In this document: positions 10,392 to 20,141 of the stretch, piece by piece
Numbering within the stretch: the stretch's first letter is position 1
How the letters are laid out: each line of letters opens with the position of its first letter
Source of the DNA: Dermacentor variabilis
Lineage: Eukaryota; Arthropoda; Arachnida; Ixodida; Ixodidae
Direction of reading: 5' to 3'
DNA length: 64,000 nt
Assembly (NCBI RefSeq): GCF_050947875.1
Contig: NC_134572.1
Coordinates: 126,473,605 to 126,537,604 of the forward strand
Notes under the pieces: model-generated
Databases searched by the model: none
What the model was told of the DNA's origin: nothing
What the model saw: the letters and a program-made list of their open reading frames with translations, nothing else
Position numbers and translations under genes: made by a program

Positions 10392-11249
10392 ATGCCGCCG
10401 ACAAACCTCACAGACGACGCTTTCTACTCTGGTGCCATCTCGTAGCCACCCTCGCCGCATTGCGCTTTCATTCTCACGTTTTCGCCTCAATCTCCTCCGC
10501 TTTCCGCCTCCTGGTTCCCCTGCATCCCCCTTCCCGTTTTGCTCCTCGCACTTCTCCTATCTTGCCAATTTTTTTTCATCCCCCGCTGCGCTCCGCGTTC
10601 GCTTTCATCTTTTGCTATGCTCGTTCGCTTGGTTACGACGGGAACGCCTACGCTCTCCGAGGGAATGGGCGCTTAAGCTGCGTTCTAAACAGTAGCGGCA
10701 AAGAAACAAGGATGGGACTAGTACACGTGCTCCAGTCTCCTGTACTCGACTCAGGTGTGCTTGTTTTCCCTTCTCAATGGCATTGATAATAAAGAAGAGC
10801 CTGCCTTGCGGCAGCCTGTTCGAGCATCAAGAAAAAGAAAAGAGGGGTATTCCTTGTAGCTTGCGGAGAAAGAACTGCTGCCCTAACCGAACTAGTTAAT
10901 ATAGCCACCGAAGTACAAGACGGGTGCGCACATATGTTTGCCATTCATAAACGAAGGAAACCTACATGCGCACAAAGAAATTGATAGGGATTGTGTTGTG
11001 TCCACGCCTCTACAATAGCAGAACATTTTTACATGGGCCGCCGCCGTTATCCAGGATTCGTCCACGTAAAGTCGTAATTCCCTCACGTATATCTCAATAC
11101 AAACAAGCTGAAACTTGTAGGCAACGCATCATTCAACGATAATTTACAGCAACCAAATAAACTGATTGTCGAATTCAATAACAACACATAGAAAGGCTGT
11201 CTATAGATAGCATCAAAATAAGCGATAGAGTTCAGAAGATCAACTTACA
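10392..11249. other. no supported gene
   Basis: Pyrimidine-rich and GC-rich sequence at 10,420-10,600 becomes ordinary AT-richer sequence. Open frames here show no family motifs. Confidence 0.45.
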
Positions 11250-11500
11250 ACCGCCGTGGTGGCGTAGTAGCCTTGCCGTTGCGGTCCTAAACCCGAGGGT
11301 GCAGGACTAAACCACGGATGCGGGGCCTGATTTCGATAGGAGCGAAATTCAGAGAGCGCCCGTGGGGTACTGTGCATTGGGCACACCGTTGAAAAACCGC
11401 AGATGGTCAAAATTAATCCGGAGTTACCCACTCTAGCGTGCCTGATAATCAGATCGTAGTTTTGGCACGTAATGTCCTAGAATTTGATTTGAACGATGAA
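11250..11500 (+). mobile_element. tRNA-derived SINE (CCGCCGTGG family), diverged copy
   Basis: The head ccgccgtggtggcgtagtag resembles a pol III A box region, and a degraded B box follows near 11,305. The body continues with gatttcgataggagcgaaat and ends with a ttttggcacgtaatgtcctagaattt tail. The same order is seen in reverse at 43,042-44,027, 57,477-57,711 and 58,274-58,499. It has no coding content and needs LINE machinery in trans. Confidence 0.75.
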
Positions 11501-12013
11501 GTCTGTATTTCCCTCTTTTTCGCCCTAGGATGGTAAAATACGATTGAAATGTCATATAATAGCATCGCCCTATAGAGATATTTTGTGTACTCTTGTTATA
11601 AATTAAATCGTAAAACGAAAGAAAACATTACAGATAAAACTCCAAAAGATAACAGTCTCTTGCAACTTTACAATTCAGATTTAGGAATGTAATGTTGCTC
11701 TTTTAATATGTATGCTCTAATATAACCGGCTTTATAGGCAGGAAATGGAGCATTCAAATCGAATTCGGCGTCGTTCGCGAATGCGCCGGCATGTTTGTGA
11801 ACCAAAACTCAACAGCATCTGCTATAATACATTGAATATATTGGCACTTAAAGAGTCAGCAGCGTTTAAGAGTCTGCCGTCCACAAATATTTTATATATT
11901 TTGGGTACCTGAATGTCCTTTTGTTCGCAGGGCCAACTGTACAGTCAAACACAAAGACCAAGACCTGAAGAACCATTTAGGGCTTTAATTGCGCTGGCAG
12001 TTAAATAGACTAT
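11501..12013. other. no supported gene
   Basis: AT-rich sequence without long frames, motifs or inverted repeats that I can see. Confidence 0.5.
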
Positions 12014-12390
12014 CCAAGCACATTTCTGTCGTCGTCTTGGCCGTGACGTTCCATATGATTTTCGAAAACGTCTACATTCTCTCCGCGCGCCATACGCTGT
12101 ACGTGCGAGTGAAGGCTTTTACGAGGGTCAGCCGACGCTCGGGCATCAATCTCGCGCGCGAGAGGGAGGAAGCGCGCCCTCTTCTGTAGCGCGTGAGGCA
12201 CGGGGTTGAGGCGAGGCAGAGCGAGAGGACGTTCTACACCGGCGGCGGCTGCTTACGGCGCAGCCGCGCGGGAGCCGTATATTGAAAGCGATTTGCGACA
12301 TAGGCAAAGTGCTCGCCCACGCGGGCACTTTACCTGTGGGGAACCAGCAGTGGTTCCCCACAGGTAAGTGCGAGGCAAGGAAAGTGCACC
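12014..12390 (+). repeat. dispersed repeat copy B, left part
   Basis: It matches 15,858-16,170 (copy A) in order: gcatttctg, cgctgta-gtgcgagtg-aag, the gaggcacgggg-tgaggcgag block, ggcggctgctgctta and aaagcgat. It then carries an extra palindromic insert (12,313-12,382) before the aaagtgcacc that abuts the THAP element. The repeat resumes at 13,651. Its class is unknown. Confidence 0.75.
12331..12362. repeat. near-perfect hairpin built from two fused transposon ends
   Basis: The sequence reads as an inverted repeat around GCAG, with arms acctgtggggaacca and tggttccccacaggt. The core TGGGGAACCAGC is the terminus of the adjacent THAP element (12,393 and 13,648). Imperfect copies of ggcaaagtgc / ggcaaggaaagtgc flank the insert. 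Confidence 0.8.
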
Positions 12391-12392
12391 TA

Positions 12393-13648
12393 TGGGGAAC
12401 CAGCGCTGGAGTTTTCACGACGCCTGCAGTGCCACCCTGGTGGTCAGAACGTGCACAATGCAGCCGCTCCCGCAAACGAAAATTGCTACTGGTAGCGGCG
12501 TTGCGTGGGCTGAAAGTCGAAGGAAAACAAAAGGACCCCGACAGTACTGTTGCGTATACAAGAGCCACAACTACGTCGGAATGAGGGAGGATGTATCCTT
12601 CTGCGTCTTTTCATCTAAACCCTACGAACAAGAACGGAGGCGGCGTTGGATCCAAGCAGTCAGGCGAGCGGAGTAAGTTCCCGTCTTGTCGCCCTGTCAA
12701 GCGGTGTCAGGCTGTTTTCTAAATCGAATTTCGCGTGTGTGCTTGGTTTATTCGATAGTGAACACGGTCAGCCGTGGCAGCCAGTACCAAACAGCAGAAT
12801 CTGTGGTCGGCATTTCGTCGGAAACAAAATGAGCAATTGCATGCACCATCCTGCATCTGTACCAACCATTTTTCCTTGGCAATACCACCGCCAAGCTCCT
12901 TCCAATGCCACCACACAAAGCGAACGATACGAAAGGTAACTAGTTTCCATTCATTGCAAAAAGAATTATGTAGCAGGGAAGCTACCTTGTAATACGAGTT
13001 TTGTGCGCACATTGCCGGCGCACGCGCGACTAAGCCGCCTATGTGTTTTTAAAAATGCGCATGCGGATGAGGACTAGGCGCTGAGATGCATCAGGTAAAT
13101 TTATGTAATTAGTGCTAAATGTCGCCACGGTTATTACGGATCAAGCAGCGGAGCACTGAAACCTTTGCTTGCCCGAGTCAGCTGATGCGATAAAGCTTTC
13201 TTCTCCATTGACTGCTGTGGCGAAGTAACATCAGAATTTCTTATGTCTGACCAGAGAAGTCTGGAATGTCTTCAGGCTAACTAATACTTCCGAAACCATA
13301 GCGCAGCAAGACCCTCGCCGTAGCTGCTAGATTTGCGAGGCAGGCTGCCATACAAACATGGGAACGGCACACAACGCAACCGTTAAATAAACGCACGTGG
13401 TCGCCGCGACAAACTGTGAAAAATATATAAAGCTTAAAAAGTTTCTTTCATCATTTCTTCACTTGATGGCGCTAGCTTCTTTACGAAAATTGTCCACTTG
13501 AAGCGGCGCGAAAACGGAAACATGCGAACTATGAGATGGCCGCGGACGTGTCGTCTGGTCGAGTGGCTGGAGTATGCCGCGTTTCGTCGCCAGGGCGGCG
13601 GGCAACGCACTCTTTTCGACGCGCCGCCTATCCAGCGCTGGTTCCCCG
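12393..13648 (+). mobile_element. TIR DNA transposon carrying THAP exons, TA target duplication
   Basis: The left end TGGGGAACCAGCGCTGGA (12,393-12,410) and the reverse complement of 13,631-13,648 agree at 17 of 18 bases, with TA directly outside both ends (12,391-12,392 and 13,649-13,650). The 1,256-bp element splits dispersed repeat B; copy A at about 16,165-16,180 shows the unoccupied arrangement (agtgcaccggtagcg). It encodes a THAP domain but no visible catalytic domain, so it is a non-autonomous internal-deletion derivative. THAP domains occur in P, ISL2EU and some Kolobok elements. The TA duplication favours an ISL2EU-like origin over P (8 bp) or Kolobok (TTAA). This is inference. Confidence 0.8.
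12540..12935 (+). pseudogene. two-exon THAP zinc-finger remnant
   Basis: Exon 1 (to 12,672) carries the N-terminal THAP half: a C-C-V-Y start near 12,549, then R-E-D-V-S-F and the conserved tryptophan in R-R-W-I-Q-A-V. A GTAAGT donor follows. After an 86-bp intron ending ..GATAG, exon 2 (12,759-12,935) continues in phase with P-W-Q-P-V-P-N-S-R-I-C-G-R-H-F (C-x2-H pair) and V-P-T-I-F. A second donor (GGTAAC) follows at 12,936. THAP fingers use C-x2-4-C...C-x2-H. The second cysteine position is serine here (agc near 12,564), so zinc binding is probably lost. No start codon or downstream transposase exon is recognised. The domain would have bound the element termini. Confidence 0.75.
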
Positions 13649-13650
13649 TA

Positions 13651-13960
13651 GCGCCGGTAGCTTCGTACGCGCTGTGCTTTTGACGTTTCGTCCACGTTGA
13701 AGTGAGAGACAGCACGATGGTAAATTCGCTCGCTTCTGCTGCTGCGATTCCTCACTCCAGCATTCTGACAGCGAGTTTCGGCTGTCATGGATCGAGATGT
13801 GCTCATGTTTACCTGTGTGCGTGTGACACTGCATGCTTGCTAATTTAGTTAGTAAGCGAATGTTTGCATGTTTACGGCCGATAAAACTACGATCCTCACT
13901 TCGTATAGCTACTAATTTGCTATCACAATCGATTTCGGGCGAAACTGCTACTTTTTTGAA
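13651..13960 (+). repeat. dispersed repeat copy B, right part
   Basis: It matches 16,170-16,490 of copy A: gtagc-tcgta-gcgctgt, gttgaag-gagagacagcacga-ggt, attcgctcgct, tgctgc, gacagtgagttt, acctgtg and atttagtt-gta, ending in tttcgggcgaaactgc. Confidence 0.75.
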
Positions 13961-15106
13961 CTAGTGAATACATACATTTCGAATATTTATTAAAAGCAAT
14001 ACACTAACCCACTAATTTTCTGTCGCCAGAAACCTCTTTATGTTTTTCCTTTCTGCGTATACTTTACGTCTAAATACTACATAGTACAGAAAAGTAACGT
14101 TGTCAAATGCTTGAACTGGGGAGCACCTATAAGAAACGGATAAGATTGCTTGTCTAGAAAATCAAGCTCACACGGCCAGATGGCGGAGCAATCTCTTGCT
14201 GCGGTATATTTTGTGGCCAGCCTTTCTAGCTGGAAAAGCCTGTTTACAGCTGCCCTTTCTTTCAAAAAGCCTGTCATGAAGTAAACGCTTTGTATATGCT
14301 TTAATTCTATAGTCACAACTAGCTCCTCCACTTCAGCTTTTGTATACCTAAGATGGACACAAGAGGATCTCTCTATAGCTCGTCGGCGACACCGAAACCA
14401 CACTGAATCTCAGTGCTCTGTGGGTTTGAGCGGGTCATTGTAAAGTACAGCCACTCTCAACGGAATAAAAAAGTGCCGCGAAATTTGCATCTGAATTGTG
14501 CGCAATCTGCATGTTTAAGCCACCCCTGCCGGGCCTTCGCAATGCACCCAAAGCCATTCTGGCTAGTCCTGCTGCCACTACTTTTGTACAACCTCATAAA
14601 CGGCCCCGTTCACTTACGTGGCATGGAAAAAAAAAGGAAGCAGACAGGCGTTACTTGTGGATCCTTTCACTGCAACGAGGAGTTGACGCGATGGTGGCCA
14701 AGTCTGTATTTGCTTCCTCAAAGCTGTTTTACAGCGACGCTGCAAACGCTTTTCTGACTTGTGTTTCTTTTTTCCCGTTTTTATATGCAATGCAAAACTT
14801 AAAATGACAGGGCTGTGACCGGCGTCTAGCGATCTTAAGTGCCTATAGGGATGAATGGATTGCCGTGTTGTTGGTTCAGAGGTGGTACCAAATTAAGCGC
14901 ATACTTGCTAGGTTATCCGTCATTGTGAAGAAAGCGAGCAACGGTGCTTGAGTTCACCGAGTGCAAGTACGCGCGTGACGTCGAAAGCGCCGTGGGCGCG
15001 GAAGTTTCTGCAGCTCTTGTAAATGCTGCAACTCTTTCTGCAGCTCTTGTACTGTGCTGCAAACATTGTTAATAGCCCGTACTTCATTGTAATGCTTTTG
15101 CACTTC
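13961..15106. other. no supported gene
   Basis: Open frames at 14,077-14,403 (minus, 108 codons) and 14,413-14,757 (plus, 114 codons) show no recognisable domains. Near 15,005-15,060 the block gcagctcttgtaatgctgcaactctttc is partly repeated in tandem. Confidence 0.45.
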
Positions 15107-15157
15107 TTCCTTTCGTTCTTTCGTTCTCTGTCTTTCTTTCTTACTTTCGTTCTTTCT

Positions 15158-15245
<88 letters not shown>
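15107..15245. repeat. (CTTT)-rich tract followed by (TA)n
   Basis: A cttt/ttcg-rich stretch leads into about 43 TA dinucleotides (15,159-15,244). Apparent proteins in it (repeating I-Y) are artefacts. Confidence 0.95.
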
Positions 15246-15857
15246 TGCCCACCTTTCCCTTATCACCTCTGTGCCTACACTCATGTGCTCAGCCAATGTT
15301 AAGTGCTGTCAGCAGAATTATCTTGTTTTCGTTCTTTCCAAAACTACAAATAATCTTTGGGCGCAACCGTTCGTATACGTCCTCGGGACACGGAAGCGTG
15401 GATCATAGAAAGTTTTCTAGATGTCTGCTAGGGTTACACTGCTCATTTACGTTATGACACCAGAACACGCGTTTTGTCGACTGCAGTAACCAGGTACAGA
15501 AGACGAAGGTCCTGTGCCTTTGCTTGTGCATTTACGTGAGCAATAAACCGACGCGGATTTTGACAGCACCAGGCACGGTACTCTCGTTGCATAGGCACAT
15601 AAAGTAGCGGCGGGCATTTCGCCATTTTGCATGCCTATACTATAGCATCTAAAGGGAAGCCTGGCTGGGCACCGCAAACAATGGTAAGTTTGGGTCACTT
15701 CAGGAGCAAATTTCGACCAAGCATACATAAGAGATATTCGAATGGTCATTTCAAGGCGCTCTAGCCGCTCTAGGAAGGTGAAAAAAGAAGCTTTAGAACT
15801 CTATTACGAGAATAACCGTGAACGGAAGTGATGATCCTGCTTTTTCTTGTGATATAT

Positions 15858-16490
15858 GGACACCCGAAGCGCATTTCTGCCATTGCCCTCACTGTGATGT
15901 TCCTTATAAAGTTCAAACGCGATAACATCGTCGTCCCGCCGCGTATGCACTGTATGTGCGAGTGGAAGCTTGCGAGGCTCAGCGGACAATCGCGGCTCAA
16001 TCTCTCCTGCCCAAGGGAGGATGACGGAGCGGAAGCGCGCCGCCTTCTTTCGCGAGTGAGGCACGGGGGTGAGGCGAGAGAGGGTAGAGGGAGTTCTACT
16101 ACGGCGGCTGCTGCTTACGATGCGCCCGCACGGGCGTCGTCTTCAAAGCGATCTTCGATGTTGGCATAGTGCACCGGTAGCGTCGTATGCGCTGTACTTT
16201 CGCGGGTCCGTTCGCGTTGAAGCGAGAGACAGCACGAAGGTCAATTCGCTCGCTGCTGCTGCGCGATTCACCACTACAGCGTTTCGACAGTGAGTTTCCG
16301 CGGACATCAAGCGATATGCGTTCACGTGTACCTGTGAGCGCGTCACACCGGACTTCTTAATTTAGTTGGTAGGAGAATGTTTGCAAGTTTCTACGGCCAA
16401 GAAGACCAATATGCTGACTTCGTATGTCTGTCTGCTAATTTGCCGTTGCAATGAAGGCTTCGTCTTTCGGGCGAAACTGCGACTTGTTTA
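15858..16490 (+). repeat. dispersed repeat copy A, uninterrupted
   Basis: This is the contiguous version of the repeat split at 12,014-13,960. It provides the empty-site comparison for the THAP element. It includes GC-rich gcgggcgtcgtc-type sequence and unrecognised open frames in both directions. No termini or protein motifs are recognised. Confidence 0.75.
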
Positions 16491-17929
16491 TCATCACTGA
16501 AACCCGCTTATTCTAGCGGTAGCGATCGAACTTTGACACTCTTAAATGATCGGCCATATGCGAATACTTTTGGAGCGTTAGCCTGCTTAGCACGCCCACG
16601 TATACATCCATACAACTTCTGCGTACGCCCCTTCATAGAAGGCGTACACGGTCCTGGAGCACGCGCTGTGCTGGCTGATTGTGCCGGCGCGCTTCCGCGT
16701 GCACGTTCGCAACTGTGAGTCGTGTACCGACTGAGAGCACGTCTTCGGGGCAGTGCGTGCCTTATCTACGCAGAGCAAGAGCGTGAACTCGGCGAGGGGA
16801 GCTCGAGACCCGACAAGGGCTAAGTTACGCGTGTACCACTTCCGGTCTTACGCCCTGCGCCTGTTCCTCGTTACCTCTCCTGCTCTTGTCTCTTTGGGCG
16901 ACCGGTCTAGGCGAAGTTAAGAAAGCGTAAATAGCTCGTGAACAATGCTCAGTACAGCCACTGGCGTATCGTGGTCGTTGGCAATGCAAAAATTGTCGCC
17001 CACAGGCTATTCTTTATTTCGTTTTGTCTATACCTATTTCTTCTTCCACTCATCGCTTTCTCACGTGTGTTTCCTTTTTTCTTTTTTCTGTGTCTTCGAC
17101 TCAGCCTAATTCCGCACACGTATGCAGAGCAACGGTGCAGTGGCGAACCCGGCGACACATGCCCGTGCTGTGTCCTCGCCACCCTGTTATAACAATAGGG
17201 GCCTCCTCGTTAGCACGCACTTCGCTAATGAGAGGCCGCAGTACGCCCACTTATGGTGAATCTCCGTCCACCCTGCAGCTCCCAATGGGGGATCGTTTTG
17301 TCTGTTCCTGCCTGTTTTTTTTTTTTTCACAGCTCTATTTCCCACTTCGCTCGGCCAACGTTATGGCTCGCCACTCGTCCTTTGCCGTTTCGAGGCAATA
17401 CGGGAAGGGAGGCCGTTTCGTGTTGTGCATCGCGAGAACAAATAAATCTTCAAAGCCTAATTTCGTTTGCTTTCTTAGCTTTCCTGTAGGAACAAGATTT
17501 TCCGATATGATACTGTGGGCGACTCGTTAAATCAGCGTGGCATGGTATTGATGGTATCCTCACGCCCGTAGCTCTTTCTATCAGTCTCTTTCCCTCTCTC
17601 CTTCAATGTTCGTAACGAGTGACCTTTTCTAACGCGTATGCCGCCATCCGTGAGAATTCCTTGAAAAGTCTTCCGCCGCCTGATGGATATAGTTTTCTTT
17701 AGAATACGATAGAAATCATTTGGCCAGGCGTTTTGTAGCGCCGCCTCTCCTTGAAGGCTGCAGCTACAATGCAGTCACCTACAGAGCACATGAATCGCCG
17801 CCCTTGCGCTGAAGGGCTCTGCTGAAGCACTATAGTGCTGCTATAGTTAACACGTGTTAGTAACTAATCCTTCATAACGTAGTTTTGTAGTCATAGCACT
17901 CGCTGTTCATCGAGACTATTTTAAGAAAT
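16491..17929. other. no supported gene
   Basis: The stretch is pyrimidine-rich with T runs at 17,080-17,340. The largest open frame is 168 codons (17,024-17,530), low in complexity and lacking motifs. Confidence 0.45.
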
Positions 17930-18300
17930 AGGTAAATATGTTAAGCAATTTAACAGCTACTACCTTAGGGCCGATATACAACCATCTCGCATCTACCAAT
18001 TGCAAATCATCTTCTCATTGCCGTTCATCACCAAGTGTCACGGCGCTCTTTGGCCATTTGTGGCCCTTGCGCCAAAAAACAATATCCATCAAACAATTCA
18101 TAGCATATTCTATGTATCATTGTCTAGTTTTATTACGAATATATTTACGCACTTTCCAACGAATATTTTTTAGGCCTTTACACAGCCGTGTTTCGTCCAT
18201 ATCTCGATATTCATTCTTCATTTAACAACTACAGTCTATCATCATAGCCTTGGCTCTCTTTGGCCACTTCTGGCCCTTGTGCCGCTAAAACATAATCATC
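17930..18300 (+). repeat. dispersed repeat, copy 2, with a doubled end block
   Basis: It matches 150-380. The gctctttggccat/ac..tggccc block occurs twice here (about 18,044-18,078 and 18,250-18,285), each followed by an a-rich aaaacataatcatc-like tail. This suggests either a tandem duplication or two adjacent insertions of the same short element. Confidence 0.6.
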
Positions 18301-20010
18301 ACCATTATAGCTTTCTTTACTAACATATGGCAACCCTAATTGTGTATATATAAAAAAGTAAAACAAACGTTATGGTAAGCTATGCAAAATCTCATTTTGT
18401 AGAACATCATTCGGGCTTCCGAATGTTTTTAATATTCTGTGTTAAAGAAGTCAATGCGCACTTTATGCGCAAATAATTATGCGCAAATAATTAAACGATG
18501 CCCACAAGAGAGACGAGTGATTGCTACAGCTGCAACTTCTCATATTTGGATGTGGATATTTCTGGTGCCACACTTTCATGCTTCCCTGCTTATGTTAGCG
18601 AGGTTCTCCCTGCCTTTCCTTCTCGTTTTTCTCTCACTCTCTCTCACTGCTGGCCTTCTTTCTCGAGGCCCATTTCTCTCGCATGGCTTCAAAACTAAGC
18701 CGGCGTATATTCGAACAAACACGGCACTATTTTTTTTTCAGCGATGTTGTGCGGTTACAACCTTCTGCCCCACTCGTTTTTTCAGCGATGCTTTTTTTGC
18801 CTCAGCCAAACACCTGGTAACGCGGTGGTGGTGGCTCACGGCCCGTTCTGCTAAGTGGGACCTGATAGACTCTGAGCACGTACCCCCGTTATGTCCTCCG
18901 CAACGAGTAAGAGTAAGCGCGAAAGAAACAAAGAAATATATAACATGTTCACGCCACAGCTTCTTCCGCTCAATTATCTTCGGTTGCGTGACGCGATTCC
19001 GCTAACAAACATCGCTCATTCGTGTGCGAAGATCACGACGAGGCCACTTAAGATACGCGGTGTGCGTGCGTTTGCGTTGCTGTGGGTGCCTGCGTTACAT
19101 TTTTTTGTTCGTACTTCCTCGGATAGGTGAAACACGTACATAAAGTGTGGCCTAACGAGCATGCAAGCGGCAAGTGCTTTGTGCGGAGGCCCCTATGCGG
19201 TCGCTGTTGCTTCTGAATCTGAGTCTGAAGCTCAGTGAACTCGTCGCTCCTCGCCTTCTTTCTTTGAGTGGACAATGGGTAGTGTCGTGCAAAATATTGA
19301 GGTAAGCGAGAAGGACAAATTTCAACAACTTTTAAAGTTTCCTGCGAGCTGCACTTGGTTGTCGCTGTTCATTTCATTAGTCAATACCGCGTTCTCCAAA
19401 TTTCAGGTGTAATTCTCGTGGTCACTTGTGGCTGCTCTCTATATTCAGTGAGAGTTCAAACACAGCGGTTTATAGTACACACCTTGGCACAGCGTTCCTT
19501 ATCTATGACCAAGCAGGCATCGCACAATTGCGCCGATGTGTTAGTCTACACGCGAAAACAGGCCGTAACCTTGATTCACTCAGACCTGAAAAGGGTGGGA
19601 GGTGATCAGAAATGACTGAGTGGACTTCAGTCACCAGACATCCACGGCGGATGTTGTGGATGGCATAGCCTAGCTAAAATGTCATTTATTTTTCTTCATC
19701 AAACATCAAGAACTAAGAAACTAGAAATGACCTTATGACGCTCTTTTTCTTACCATACGTCGCACTTTTGAAACACCTTCAATGTTTGTCAATTCTCGCT
19801 CTCCTTTTTCTTAGCTTTAAGCTTTGAATGCGTGGGCACGCACGCGGTAAATCAGTGGTGCCTTATTTTACACTCGTGGCATTCACGCAAACAACGATAT
19901 ATAACGGAGTGTCTCTGTTATTGCAATGGTGCGTTTCAGTAATATACTAGTGCACTGTGATTCGTATTGTACTGCAGTAAAACACGTTGTGGGGCTAGTT
20001 GGTGCATATC
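18301..20010. other. no supported gene
   Basis: A 188-codon frame at 18,439-19,005 is pyrimidine-rich and partly hydrophobic, but shows no family motif or matching splice context. The rest holds short frames only. Confidence 0.4.
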
Positions 20011-20141
20011 TTTCAAAAGATGAAGCGCAAAACAGTGACAGCACACTAAGAAGGAACAAAGACAAGACAAGGCGCTTCCGCCTTGTCCTGTCTTTGTTCC
20101 TTTTTAGTGTGCTGTCACTGTTGGCGCTTCATCTTTAGAAA
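20011..20141. mobile_element. 131-bp hairpin (foldback element)
   Basis: Arms of about 62 bp (20,011-20,074 and 20,079-20,141) pair almost throughout around a 4-base loop (cttc). Mismatches are few, for example aaaac against caac and aag against aaa. Outside it, tcgtattgtactg occurs on the left at 19,962 and on the right at 20,143, so the inserted unit may be the whole interval between them. There is no coding content. Confidence 0.85.

Noticed and set aside
14920..15408. Repeating I-Y proteins
   Set aside because: They are translations of the (TA)n tract.
18439..19005. 188-codon hydrophobic frame as a membrane protein
   Set aside because: It is pyrimidine-tract driven, with no family motif and no plausible gene structure.
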